A DNA stretch of 27,312 bases from DASYHS01 sp035998295 (lineage in GTDB: Bacteria > Pseudomonadota > Alphaproteobacteria > Azospirillales > Azospirillaceae): the NCBI RefSeq assembly GCF_035998295.1, contig NZ_DASYHS010000132.1, positions 1-27,312 of the forward strand, in the 5' to 3' direction. How positions within the stretch are numbered: position 1 is the first letter of the stretch; the number at the start of each line of letters is the position of its first letter. A model generated the notes under the pieces. The model ran no database searches. It was given only the letters and a program-made list of their open reading frames with translations, and was not told where the DNA came from. Both the position numbers and the translations under genes were made by a program. Shown here one piece after another: positions 5,927-13,146 of this stretch.

Positions 5927-8479
5927 GTGTACGACGTCGGCATCGTCCTCCTCGTGATCGCGAGCCTGCTGGGCGCCGTCGGCGTGCTCCAGCCGATCGC
6001 GAGCCGGCTGAGGCTGCCCCACAGCGTGCTCCTGGCCGCCTTCGGCGTCGCCATCGGCATCGCCTCGGCGCTGGCGCCGCACGTCGCCTCGGGGCTGGCG
6101 CCCCATTCCGACGCGCTCCCGCTGTTCGAGCTGGCCCGGTCCTTCGGGGACCTGCCGATCGGCTCGGCCGTGTTCATCCAGGTCTTCCTGCCGCTGCTCC
6201 TGTTCCAGGCCGCCCTGACCATCGACGTCCGGCGCATGATCGAGGACGCGGCGCCGATCCTGCTGCTGGCGGTCGTCGGCGTGTTCGTCGCGACGGGCAT
6301 CATCGGCTTCGGGCTGGCGCCGCTGGCCGACGTGCCGCTGGTCGCCTGCCTGCTGCTGGGCGCCATCGTCGCGACGACCGACCCGGCCGCCGTCGTCGCG
6401 ATATTCCGCGACCTGGGCGCGCCCGCGCGGCTGACCCGGCTCGTGGAGGGCGAGAGCCTGCTCAACGATGCGGCCGCGATCGCGCTCTTCGGCGTGCTGC
6501 TCGCGATGCTCGCCGATGGAAGCGGCGCCGACCCGGCGTCGGGGCTGATCGGCCTGGCGACCGGGTTCGCCGGCGGGTTCGGGGGCGGGCTGGTCTTCGG
6601 GATCGCGGCCGGCCGCCTGGCCGTCCTGATGCTGCGGCCGCTGCGCGAGCTGCGGCCGGCGGTATTCGCGCTCTCGCTGTCGCTGCCCTACCTCGCCTTC
6701 GCCGGCGCCGAACGCCTGTTCGGCGTGTCCGGCGTCGTCGCCGTCGTGGCCGCCGGGCTGACGATGAGCGCGTCGGGCCGCGCCTATGTCGCGCCCGCCT
6801 CCTGGACGTCGCTCCAGCTCGCCTGGGAGCACGTGGCCTTCCTGGCGGGCTCGCTCGTCTTCGTGCTCGCCTCGATCCTGGTGCCCAAGCTCCTGGTCGA
6901 CGTCGATGCCGGCGACCTGCTGCTGCTGGCCGTCCTGTTCGCGGCCGCGCTGGCGGCAAGGATCGTCCTGCTGTTCGGGCTGCTGCCGATCCTGACGCTC
7001 GCCGGCCTCGGCGAGCGGGTGAGCGGCCCCTACAAGCTGGTGATCACCTGGGGCGGGCTGCGCGGCGCGGTGACACTGGCGCTTGCCCTTTCCGTGACCG
7101 AGAACGCTGCCATCGACCCCGCGGTCCAGCGTTTCGTGGCCGTGCTCGCGACCGGCTTCGTGCTCGCGACCCTGTTCGTCAACGGCGTGACGCTGCGCCC
7201 GCTGATCCGCCTGCTCGGCCTGCACCGGCTGTCGGCGCTCGACCTCGCGCTGCGCCGGCAGGTCCTGGCCCTGTCGCTCACGGAGGTGCGCGACGGCATC
7301 GCGGACAGCGCCAGGGCCTACGGCATCACGCCGGCGACCGCGCACGCCGTGCTGCGCGACTACGAGGCCCGGATCGGCGAGGTGACCTCCGGCGAGGGCG
7401 TCGAGGAGGCGATCTCCGACCGCGACCGGCTGACGCTCGGGCTGATCGCGCTCGCCAACCGGGAGCGCGAGCTGGTCCTCGACCATCACGCCCAGCGCAC
7501 GGTGGCCGACGACGTGATCGACCTGATGCTGCGCCATGCCGGCCGCGTCTTCGACGGCGCGCGCACCGGCGGGCGCATCGGCTACAACCGGGCGGCCAGG
7601 CGGGGGCTCGACTTCCCGCCGGGCTTCCACGTCGCCTACCGCCTCCACCGCTGGCTGCGCATCGACCGGCCGCTGGTCCGCCAGCTCAGCACCCGGTTCG
7701 AGCTGCTGCTCGTCCGCCGGCTCGTCCTCGACGAGCTGAAGCGCTTCAACGCCGAACGCCTGACGTCGCTGCTCGGGGCGCGCGTCGCCGACCTGCTGGA
7801 GGAGGTGCTGGACGGGCGGATCGAACGGACGGCCAAGGCGCTCGACGCGCTCAGGCTCCAGTATCCCGAGCATGCCGAGGCGCTGAAGCAGCGCTTCCTG
7901 CGCCAGTCGGCGCTGCGCCAGGAGCTGGCGCGCTACCGCCAGCTTCACGAGGAAGGGCTGATCGGCCAGGAACTCCACCACGACCTCGTCCGCGAGCTGA
8001 ACCAGGCCGACCGCGCCGCCGACCGCCGGCCGCGCCTCGACATCCGGCTCGACAGCGCCGCCATGATCCGGCAGGTCGACCTGTTCGCCGATCTCGACGA
8101 GGCCGACCGCAGCCGGCTGGCGAAGCTCTTCAAGCCGCGCTTCGCCGTCCCGGGCGAGCGCATCATCCGCAAGGGCGACCGGGGCGACAGCGTCTTCTTC
8201 ATCTCCTCGGGCGCGGTCGAGGTCCTCCTGCCCGACCGCCGCATCCGCCTCGGCCGCGGCGACGTGGTGGGCGAGATGGCGCTGCTGACCGGCGCTCGCC
8301 GCCAGGCCGACGTCGTGGCCCTGGGCTTCTGCCACCTCCTGGTCCTGAAGCGGGGCGATTTCCACCGGTTCCTGCGCGACAACCCCGAGGCGCGCGCCCG
8401 CATCGACGGGATCGTCGAGGCGAGGCTGCGCATGAACGACGAGGCGCAGACCGGCATCCGGACCCGGGCGACGGGGTAG
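5927..8479 (+). CDS. CPA1 Na+/H+ antiporter with C-terminal cyclic-nucleotide-binding domain
   Basis: An 850-residue inner-membrane protein. Residues 1 to ~430 form about a dozen hydrophobic helices of the CPA1 sodium/proton exchanger fold, with TDPAAV near 151 and EGESLLNDAAA near 172-182, the ion-binding helix signatures of NhaP/NHE proteins. A long soluble region rich in Arg, Asp and helix follows (~440-710). The last ~120 residues, from VDLFADLDEADRSRLAKLF, are a cNMP-binding beta-roll with GDRGDSVFFISSGAVEV and GDVVGEMALLTGARRQA. The start is GTG at 5927 with GGGGGG at 5918-5923; an in-frame TTG at 5852 would put a basic, non-homologous stretch before the first helix. Ligand gating of transport, like plant SOS1-type exchangers, is inferred from the fusion. 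Which ion is carried cannot be told from the sequence. Confidence 0.9.
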   Translation: MYDVGIVLLVIASLLGAVGVLQPIASRLRLPHSVLLAAFGVAIGIASALAPHVASGLAPHSDALPLFELARSFGDLPIGSAVFIQVFLPLLLFQAALTIDVRRMIEDAAPILLLAVVGVFVATGIIGFGLAPLADVPLVACLLLGAIVATTDPAAVVAIFRDLGAPARLTRLVEGESLLNDAAAIALFGVLLAMLADGSGADPASGLIGLATGFAGGFGGGLVFGIAAGRLAVLMLRPLRELRPAVFALSLSLPYLAFAGAERLFGVSGVVAVVAAGLTMSASGRAYVAPASWTSLQLAWEHVAFLAGSLVFVLASILVPKLLVDVDAGDLLLLAVLFAAALAARIVLLFGLLPILTLAGLGERVSGPYKLVITWGGLRGAVTLALALSVTENAAIDPAVQRFVAVLATGFVLATLFVNGVTLRPLIRLLGLHRLSALDLALRRQVLALSLTEVRDGIADSARAYGITPATAHAVLRDYEARIGEVTSGEGVEEAISDRDRLTLGLIALANRERELVLDHHAQRTVADDVIDLMLRHAGRVFDGARTGGRIGYNRAARRGLDFPPGFHVAYRLHRWLRIDRPLVRQLSTRFELLLVRRLVLDELKRFNAERLTSLLGARVADLLEEVLDGRIERTAKALDALRLQYPEHAEALKQRFLRQSALRQELARYRQLHEEGLIGQELHHDLVRELNQADRAADRRPRLDIRLDSAAMIRQVDLFADLDEADRSRLAKLFKPRFAVPGERIIRKGDRGDSVFFISSGAVEVLLPDRRIRLGRGDVVGEMALLTGARRQADVVALGFCHLLVLKRGDFHRFLRDNPEARARIDGIVEARLRMNDEAQTGIRTRATG

Positions 8480-8511
8480 CCGCTACTCCGTTCGGGAAGG
8501 TTATATTTACA

Positions 8512-8531
8512 GATTATTAACCTTAATAATC
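8512..8531 (+). promoter_or_regulatory. AT-rich 20-bp palindrome, possible operator
   Basis: GATTATTAA and TTAATAATC are perfect nine-base arms around CC, only 33 bases after the antiporter stop and 58 bases before the coiled-coil protein start. It is the most AT-rich spot nearby and stands out against ~70 % GC. Hairpin termination is possible but no T-run follows. A dimeric regulator site or promoter element for the downstream gene fits better. Confidence 0.6.
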
Positions 8532-8589
8532 GATCGTCGAAGTCGGACCTTCATCCTTTCCCGTAACCCCGACCGAGACGGAGCGCGTC

Positions 8590-9294
8590 ATGGCCCTGAC
8601 TTTCCTCGGCCGCGCCGGCAAACCGGACCAGACCCCGGAACCGCCGCGCCATTCCTTCCTGCCCCAAGCCAACGGAAGCGCTGCGATCGGCGCCCGGCGT
8701 GCGGCGGCCGACGCCTCCGACAAGATCGACGACCTCCAGTCCGCCCTCGCCCGCCTGATCGATCCGGACGATGCCGTCGGCATCCCGCCGGCCCAGCCGC
8801 AGCCGCAGCCGCAGGCCCAGCCGGCGCGGCGCGCCCAGGCGGCTCAGGCCCAGGCCCAGCCTCAGCCCGGCCCCGCCACCCCGGCCGAAGCGGCCGCCGA
8901 GGACCGCCTTCTGGCCGAGGTGCAGGCGACGCTCGCGCGGCTGGAAGCGAACCGCGAGCGCCCGCCCAGCGATTCCCTCCTGAACCAGATCGACACGCTG
9001 GCCGCCAACCTGGAGCGGAACCAGGCGGAACTGCGGACCGCGCGCTCGGGGCTCTCGCGCCTGCAGGCCGACAACGCCCGCCTGAACACCGAGAACGAGC
9101 GGCTGCGCCGCATGCTCAAGACCCTGCTCTCGGCCGTCGATGCCGACGGCAAGCGGATCAGCGACACGATCGAACGCGCCGAGCGTCGCCTGCGCGACCT
9201 CGTTCCCGCCGGCACCGCCCCCGGCGGCGCGGAACCGGCCCCGACCCCCCCGATGCGCCCGGCGCAGCGCGCCAGGGCCGAAGCGACGGAGTGA
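8590..9294 (+). CDS. Pro/Gln-rich coiled-coil hypothetical protein
   Basis: A 234-residue soluble protein that I do not recognise. It has three visible parts: a basic/polar N-terminus (1-55), a low-complexity linker of alternating Gln, Pro and Ala (QPQPQPQAQPARR, about 72-97), and a helix of ~100 residues (105-210) with heptad spacing of Leu, as in LLNQIDTLAANLERNQAELR and NARLNTENERLRRMLKTLL. The tail is Ala/Pro-rich. No signal peptide or membrane segment is seen, so it probably acts as a cytoplasmic scaffold or dimer. The ATG at 8590 has GGAG at 8580-8583 with six bases between. The palindrome at 8512 lies in its upstream region and a strong hairpin follows its stop. Length and composition fit proteins found only in close relatives. 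Confidence 0.75.
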   Translation: MALTFLGRAGKPDQTPEPPRHSFLPQANGSAAIGARRAAADASDKIDDLQSALARLIDPDDAVGIPPAQPQPQPQAQPARRAQAAQAQAQPQPGPATPAEAAAEDRLLAEVQATLARLEANRERPPSDSLLNQIDTLAANLERNQAELRTARSGLSRLQADNARLNTENERLRRMLKTLLSAVDADGKRISDTIERAERRLRDLVPAGTAPGGAEPAPTPPMRPAQRARAEATE

Positions 9295-9301
9295 CCTGCC
9301 C

Positions 9302-9328
9302 GCGCGGACCGCTGACGGCGGTCCGCGC
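9302..9328 (+). terminator. Strong hairpin after the coiled-coil gene
   Basis: GCGCGGACCGC at 9302-9312 and GCGGTCCGCGC at 9318-9328 are perfect 11-base arms with loop TGACG, starting seven bases after the stop codon. There is no T-run after it, so intrinsic termination would be weak; it may instead protect the mRNA 3' end. Confidence 0.6.
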
Positions 9329-9341
9329 CCTCCGCGCCCCA

Positions 9342-9370
9342 GTCGCGCCCCGGTCGCGCCCCGGTCGCGC
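9342..9370 (+). repeat. Tandem 11-bp GC repeat, 2.6 copies
   Basis: GTCGCGCCCCG occurs at 9342-9352 and 9353-9363, with a partial copy (GTCGCGC) at 9364-9370. It sits directly before the heat-shock promoter. It has the same 11-base period as the array at 5761 but an unrelated sequence. Confidence 0.85.
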
Positions 9371-9381
9371 GGACTGCTCTC

Positions 9382-9409
9382 CTTGATCCCGGTTGCGGCG
9401 ACCTTATCT
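9382..9409 (+). promoter_or_regulatory. RpoH (sigma-32) promoter of the hsp20 gene
   Basis: CTTG at 9382-9385 and CTTATCT at 9403-9409 are separated by 17 bases. This fits the alphaproteobacterial heat-shock pattern (CTTG, 17-18 bases, CYTATNT), which I state from memory of the family. Transcription would start near 9416 and leave an untranslated leader of about 83 bases before the GTG at 9499. Confidence 0.7.
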
Positions 9410-9498
9410 TTAGGACAAGGCAGGCCTTCGTGCTGCCGAACCCAGGGTGCCTGCGACGGGCCCGCTCCCGCGACTCGCTCGGGACGAGGAGATACGCC

Positions 9499-9957
9499 GT
9501 GACCACACGTCTTTCATTGTTCAACAGCCCGCTCCTTCTGGGGTTCGACCAGTTCGAGCGGACGCTGGACCGGATATCCAAGAACTCCGCGGAAGGCTAT
9601 CCCCCCTACAACATCGAGCAGATCGGGGAGGACGGGCTACGCATCACGCTGGCCGTCGCCGGCTTCACGGCGGACGACCTCAGCGTCCAGATCGAGGACA
9701 ACCAGCTCGTGATCCGCGGCCGACAGGTCGACGACCGGGAGCGGATCTACCTGCACCGCGGCATCGCCGCGCGCCAGTTCCAGCGCAGCTTCGTGCTCGC
9801 CGAGGGCATCGAGGTGATGGGCGCCGCCATGAACAACGGCCTTCTCCACATCGACCTCAAGCGGCCGATCCCGGAACCCAGGGTCCGCACCATCAAGATC
9901 GCGCAAAAGCAGGAAGGCGCCTCCCGGACCATCGACGTCGATGCGGACCGGAACTGA
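9499..9957 (+). CDS. Hsp20/alpha-crystallin family small heat-shock protein
   Basis: A 152-residue ATP-independent holdase that keeps unfolding proteins soluble for DnaK and ClpB. The alpha-crystallin domain runs from YNIEQIGEDGLRITLAVAGF to about residue 125, with the expected beta-strand pattern (LVIRGRQ, YLHRGIAARQFQRSFVLAEG) and the end NGLLHIDLKRPIPE. The terminal (I/V)x(I/V) contact used in oligomers is represented by IKIAQK. The start is GTG at 9499 with GAGGAGA at 9486-9492; an upstream ATG at 9430 would add an Arg-rich stretch that falls in the leader RNA. It is controlled by the RpoH promoter at 9382 and perhaps by leader RNA folding. The DUF1150 gene begins one base after its stop codon. 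Confidence 0.93.
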   Translation: MTTRLSLFNSPLLLGFDQFERTLDRISKNSAEGYPPYNIEQIGEDGLRITLAVAGFTADDLSVQIEDNQLVIRGRQVDDRERIYLHRGIAARQFQRSFVLAEGIEVMGAAMNNGLLHIDLKRPIPEPRVRTIKIAQKQEGASRTIDVDADRN

Positions 9958-9958
9958 G

Positions 9959-10216
9959 ATGCCCGCCGACGCGCCCCGCCAGAGTGAGTGCCCGATGATG
10001 AACACCACCCCAGATTTGCTGCGCCAGCTCTCGTCGAAGGACTTCGCCGCCTTCGGCGTGAACGACATCGCCTACGTCAAGCACGTGAGTATCGAGGACG
10101 TCCAGGGCTTCGCGATCCACGCCGCCGACGGAACCCAGCTCGCCGTGCTTCCGGAACGTGACGTCGCCTTCGCGGCCGTCCGCCAGCACGACATGGAGCC
10201 GTTCAGCGTCCACTGA
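9959..10216 (+). CDS. DUF1150 family protein
   Basis: A small protein (85 residues from ATG 9959) of the DUF1150 family, which in alphaproteobacteria commonly sits beside small heat-shock genes. The conserved core is SSKDFAAFGVNDIAYVKHV followed by a two-strand segment, GFAIHAADGTQLAVLPERDVA. Its biochemical role is not known to me. The ATG at 9959 starts one base after the hsp20 stop, so translation is probably coupled. Two in-frame ATGs at 10013-10018 (MMNTTPDLL), with GAGTGAG upstream, are a good alternative start, since family homology begins about there. It is co-transcribed with hsp20 and ends before the terminator at 10242. Confidence 0.85.
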   Translation: MPADAPRQSECPMMNTTPDLLRQLSSKDFAAFGVNDIAYVKHVSIEDVQGFAIHAADGTQLAVLPERDVAFAAVRQHDMEPFSVH

Positions 10217-10241
10217 GCCGAGGCCGGCCCCCGACCAAAGG

Positions 10242-10273
10242 AAGGCCCGCCGTCCGGGGACGGCGGGCCTTTT
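10242..10273 (+). terminator. Rho-independent terminator, probably bidirectional
   Basis: AAGGCCCGCCGTC at 10242-10254 and GACGGCGGGCCTT at 10259-10271 form a 13-base-pair stem with loop CGGG. On the plus strand the stem runs into TTTT. It lies between the convergent DUF1150 and ptsN genes. On the minus strand the stem is followed by CCTTTGG, a weaker T-rich end. Confidence 0.9.
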
Positions 10274-10292
10274 GCGTCTTCGGGCTCCGGCT

Positions 10293-10751
10293 TCAGGCCG
10301 CGTGGCTCGCTTCCTGCTGGGTCAGCAGGGCGTAGATGGCGTCGGCGCTGTCGGCGCCCCGCAGCTTCTCGCACAAGGAGGCGTCGCGCAGCAGGCGCGA
10401 GACGCGGGCGAGCGCCTTCAGATGGTCGGCCCCGGCCCCCTCGGGCGCCAGCAGCAGGAACATCAGGTCCACGGGCTGCTCGTCGATCGCGTCGAAATCG
10501 ACCGCACGCTCCAGGCGGGCGAACACCCCGTGCACCCTGTCGAGGTTGGGCAGCTTGCCGTGGGGGATGGCGATGCCGTGCCCGACGCCGGTGGTGCCGA
10601 GGCGCTCGCGCTCGAGCAGCACGTCGAAGACCGCCCGCTCGTGCTGGCCCGTCAGCTCGGCCGCCCGGCGCGCAAGCTCCTGCAGAACCTGCTTCTTGCT
10701 GCCCGCGCGCAGGTTCGCGATGATGCTCTTAGGCGTAATCAAATCGATCAT
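10293..10751 (-). CDS. ptsN: PTS IIA-like nitrogen-regulatory protein PtsN (EIIA-Ntr)
   Basis: A 152-residue phosphocarrier of the nitrogen PTS, which takes phosphate from NPr and signals to potassium and nitrogen systems instead of moving sugar. The phospho-acceptor is His64 in GIAIPHGKL, preceded by the conserved ERERLGTTGVGHG. The C-terminal helices (DHLKALARVSRLL, then LRGADSADAIYALL) match the family. I start at ATG 10751 (MIDLITP), the usual family N-terminus; an in-frame extension to 10814 overlaps the end of hpf and looks non-coding. No clear Shine-Dalgarno is seen, so translation may be coupled to hpf, which ends 23 bases upstream. Its position after rpoN and hpf is the standard one. 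The terminator at 10242-10273 follows it. Confidence 0.95.
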   Translation of the reverse strand: MIDLITPKSIIANLRAGSKKQVLQELARRAAELTGQHERAVFDVLLERERLGTTGVGHGIAIPHGKLPNLDRVHGVFARLERAVDFDAIDEQPVDLMFLLLAPEGAGADHLKALARVSRLLRDASLCEKLRGADSADAIYALLTQQEASHAA

Positions 10752-10774
10752 TTTCGAACAAGCGGCGCCCGTGA

Positions 10775-11413
10775 TCAGGCGCCGGTCCCCTGGGTGCCCT
10801 TCGGATCGACCCAACCCACGTTGCCGTCGGGCCTGCGATAGACCATGTTCAGCCCGCCATGCCCGCGATTGCGGAACATGAGGGCCGGCAGATCGGCGAG
10901 ATCCATGCGCATCACCGCCTCACCGACGGTGAGAGTGTCGATCACCGTCGCCATTTCGGCGACGACGACGGGTTGTGGATGGTCATCGTCGTGGTCCGGG
11001 CCGGCGCCCGCCTCCGGCGGGTCGGACCGGCCGTCGTCCACATAGTCATCCGGGTCATTGGCGTCCAGGACATAGTTCACCGCGGGCAAAGATGCCGCAA
11101 TCGCCTGGCCGCCGTCGCGATGACGGCCGCGCAGGCGCCTCTTGTGGCGGCGCAGGCGCTTGGCCAGGCGGTCCGCCGCCGTGTCGAAGGCGGGATAGGG
11201 CTCCGTCGCCTCCGCGCTGCTCTGCAGGAGGATGTTCCGGCCGACATGGACCGAAATGTCCGCCGTGAACAGATGCGCGTCGCGCGAGATCACGACGTCG
11301 GCCTCGATGGGATCGCTGAAATATTTCCCGACCAGCGCGTTCAGAACGACGCCGACATGGGTCCGCAGCGAGTCCCCGACGTCGAGCTGTTTGCCTTTGA
11401 CCGTGAGATGCAT
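10775..11413 (-). CDS. hpf: Ribosome hibernation promoting factor, long form (HPF/RaiA)
   Basis: A 212-residue factor that binds the 30S decoding region and drives 100S ribosome dimers in resting cells. The N-terminal domain (residues 1-~105, from MHLTVKGKQLDVGDSLR) has the beta-alpha-beta fold with the basic segment LAKRLRRHKRRLRGRH. A ~50-residue acidic, His/Asp-rich linker (DDDH) follows, then the C-terminal dimerisation domain from ~155 (VIDTLTVGEAVMRMDL to the family hallmark YRRPDGNVGWVDP). Having both domains makes it the long form. ATG 11413 has AGGCAGG just upstream. The 137-base gap to rpoN holds a candidate promoter, so hpf could be expressed apart from rpoN. ptsN follows after 23 bases. 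Confidence 0.95.
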   Translation of the reverse strand: MHLTVKGKQLDVGDSLRTHVGVVLNALVGKYFSDPIEADVVISRDAHLFTADISVHVGRNILLQSSAEATEPYPAFDTAADRLAKRLRRHKRRLRGRHRDGGQAIAASLPAVNYVLDANDPDDYVDDGRSDPPEAGAGPDHDDDHPQPVVVAEMATVIDTLTVGEAVMRMDLADLPALMFRNRGHGGLNMVYRRPDGNVGWVDPKGTQGTGA

Positions 11414-11482
11414 GACCTGCCTAGTCCGGATTCCGTGGTTTGAATACGTGGTTGTTCCGAACGGCACCATCCGCGGGCCGCG

Positions 11483-11512
11483 ACAGTAGGAGCGGGTCGC
11501 GACGGGAGTCAA
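11483..11512 (-). promoter_or_regulatory. Candidate promoter for hpf-ptsN
   Basis: On the minus strand TTGACT (11512-11507) and TACTGT (11488-11483) are separated by 18 bases, about 70 bases before the hpf ATG. The -35 is near consensus and the -10 is poor. It would let hpf and ptsN be transcribed without rpoN. Confidence 0.4.
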
Positions 11513-11550
11513 GCGATCTATGCGAAGCGGGCGCCCCGGCGGGGACGGCG

Positions 11551-13128
11551 TCACAGGCGGAGCGCTTTCTCACGGCGGCGCTGCACGGACGAGGGAATGC
11601 GCATCGCCTCACGATACTTGGCGACGGTCCGGCGCGCAATGTCGATCCCGTCCACGCGCAGCACCTCGACGATGCGGTCGTCGGAAAGGACCGCATCCGC
11701 GCTCTCGGCGTCGATCAGCGTCTTGATGCGGTGGCGCACCGCCTCGGCCGAATGCGCCGCCTCGCCGTCGGCCCCCGCGATCGCGGCGGTGAAGAAGTAT
11801 TTCAACTCGAACAGGCCGCGCGGGGTCGCCATGAACTTGTTGGTGGTGACCCTGCTGACGGTGGATTCATGCATCCCGATCGCCTCCGCGATGTCGCGCA
11901 GGATCAGGGGCTTGAGGTGCTGGACGCCGTGGACGAAGAACGCGTCCTGCTGCCGCACGATCTCGGAGGCGACCTTCAGGATCGTGGTCGCCCGCTGGTG
12001 CAGCGACTTGACGAGCCAGTTGGCGGAGTGGAAGCGCTCGTTGATGTAGTCCCGCTCGGTCTTGCTGCGCACCTCGCCGACGACGCGCGTGAAATACCGC
12101 TGGTTGACCAGCACCCTCGGCAGCGTGTCGGAGTTCAGCTCGATCAGCCAGCCGCCGCCGGGCTGGGGGCGCATCAGGATGTCCGGCGTCACCGTCTGGG
12201 CGACGTGCCGGTCGAAGCGCAGGGCCGGCTTCGGGTCGAGCGCCTTGATCTCGGCGATCATGTCCGAGAGGTCCTCGGCGTCCACGCCGCAGATCCGAAG
12301 CAGCGCCGGCACGTTGCGGGCGGCCAGCAGGTCCAGGTGATCGACGAGCGCCTGCATCGCCGGGTCCAGCCTGTCCTTCTCGCGCAGCTGGATCGCGAGG
12401 CATTCCTTCAGGCTGCGCGCGAAGATGCCGGGCGGATCGAAGCGCTGGAGCCGCGCGAGCACCGCTTCGACCCGCGCCGCGGATATGCCGAGCTGCACGG
12501 CCAGCGCGTCGAGATCGCCGGCGACGTAGCCCGCCTCGTCGAGCTGCTCCAGCAGCGCGAGGCCGATGAGCCGGTCGGCCGGATCGCCCAGCTCGACGTT
12601 GATCTGGGAGACGACGTGGTCGCGCAGGCTGGCCTCGCCGCTCGCCACCTGGTCGAGGCCGTAGTCGTCGTCGGAGAAATCGGTCCGCCCGCCCCTGCCC
12701 GACCAGTCGCCGCCGCCGTCCCCGGCCAGGCTGCCATTCGTCCAGACATTGTCGTAGTCGGTGTCGAGCGGTCCCTCCCGGTCGGCGGGCAGGACCTCCG
12801 AGGAGGCGAGCGTCGCGCTGTCCATCCGCAGCGGGTCGGCCGGCGGGGGCGCCTCGCCCCCGTCGGCGCCGGCATCGTCTCCCCCGCCGGCCCGCTCGCG
12901 CTCCCCGTCCGCGCCGCCCCGGCCATCCCCGCCGTCGGCGGGGACGTCACTCCCGCCATCGGCGGGACCGTCGTCGCGCTCGAGCAGGGGGTTCTGCTCG
13001 ATCTCGCGGTCGACGTAGTCGGCAAGCTCGAGATTCGACAGCTGCAGCAGCTTGATCGCCTGCTGCAGTTGCGGCGTCATCACGAGCGACTGGGACTGCC
13101 GCAGATCCAGGCGTTGAGTGAGCGCCAT
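11551..13128 (-). CDS. rpoN: RNA polymerase sigma-54 factor RpoN
   Basis: A 525-residue sigma factor for -24/-12 promoters, needed for enhancer-dependent genes such as those for nitrogen use. Region I is visible at the N-terminus (LTQRLDLRQSQSLVMTPQL, then QAIKLLQLSNLEL). It is followed by an unusually long acidic Asp/Gly-rich region II (about residues 52-155). The core-binding domain and helix-turn-helix (HESTVSRVTTNKFMATPRGL) come next, then the RpoN box ARRTVAKYRE at 498-507. The ATG at 13128 gives the standard family start, although the bases just before it show no good Shine-Dalgarno. lptB ends 18 bases upstream. The cluster with hpf and ptsN downstream is conserved across Proteobacteria. 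Confidence 0.97.
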   Translation of the reverse strand: MALTQRLDLRQSQSLVMTPQLQQAIKLLQLSNLELADYVDREIEQNPLLERDDGPADGGSDVPADGGDGRGGADGERERAGGGDDAGADGGEAPPPADPLRMDSATLASSEVLPADREGPLDTDYDNVWTNGSLAGDGGGDWSGRGGRTDFSDDDYGLDQVASGEASLRDHVVSQINVELGDPADRLIGLALLEQLDEAGYVAGDLDALAVQLGISAARVEAVLARLQRFDPPGIFARSLKECLAIQLREKDRLDPAMQALVDHLDLLAARNVPALLRICGVDAEDLSDMIAEIKALDPKPALRFDRHVAQTVTPDILMRPQPGGGWLIELNSDTLPRVLVNQRYFTRVVGEVRSKTERDYINERFHSANWLVKSLHQRATTILKVASEIVRQQDAFFVHGVQHLKPLILRDIAEAIGMHESTVSRVTTNKFMATPRGLFELKYFFTAAIAGADGEAAHSAEAVRHRIKTLIDAESADAVLSDDRIVEVLRVDGIDIARRTVAKYREAMRIPSSVQRRREKALRL

Positions 13129-13146
13129 TGCGGGGAGACGGTCCTC

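Noticed and set aside
5879..8365. An 828-codon open frame on the minus strand opposite the antiporter
   Set aside because: Low-complexity Gln/Arg/Glu/Asp-rich translation without motifs, mirroring a real membrane protein gene. GC-rich shadow.
9302..9328. Full intrinsic terminator after the coiled-coil gene
   Set aside because: The stem is excellent but no T-run follows, so I list it only as a hairpin with possible weak termination.
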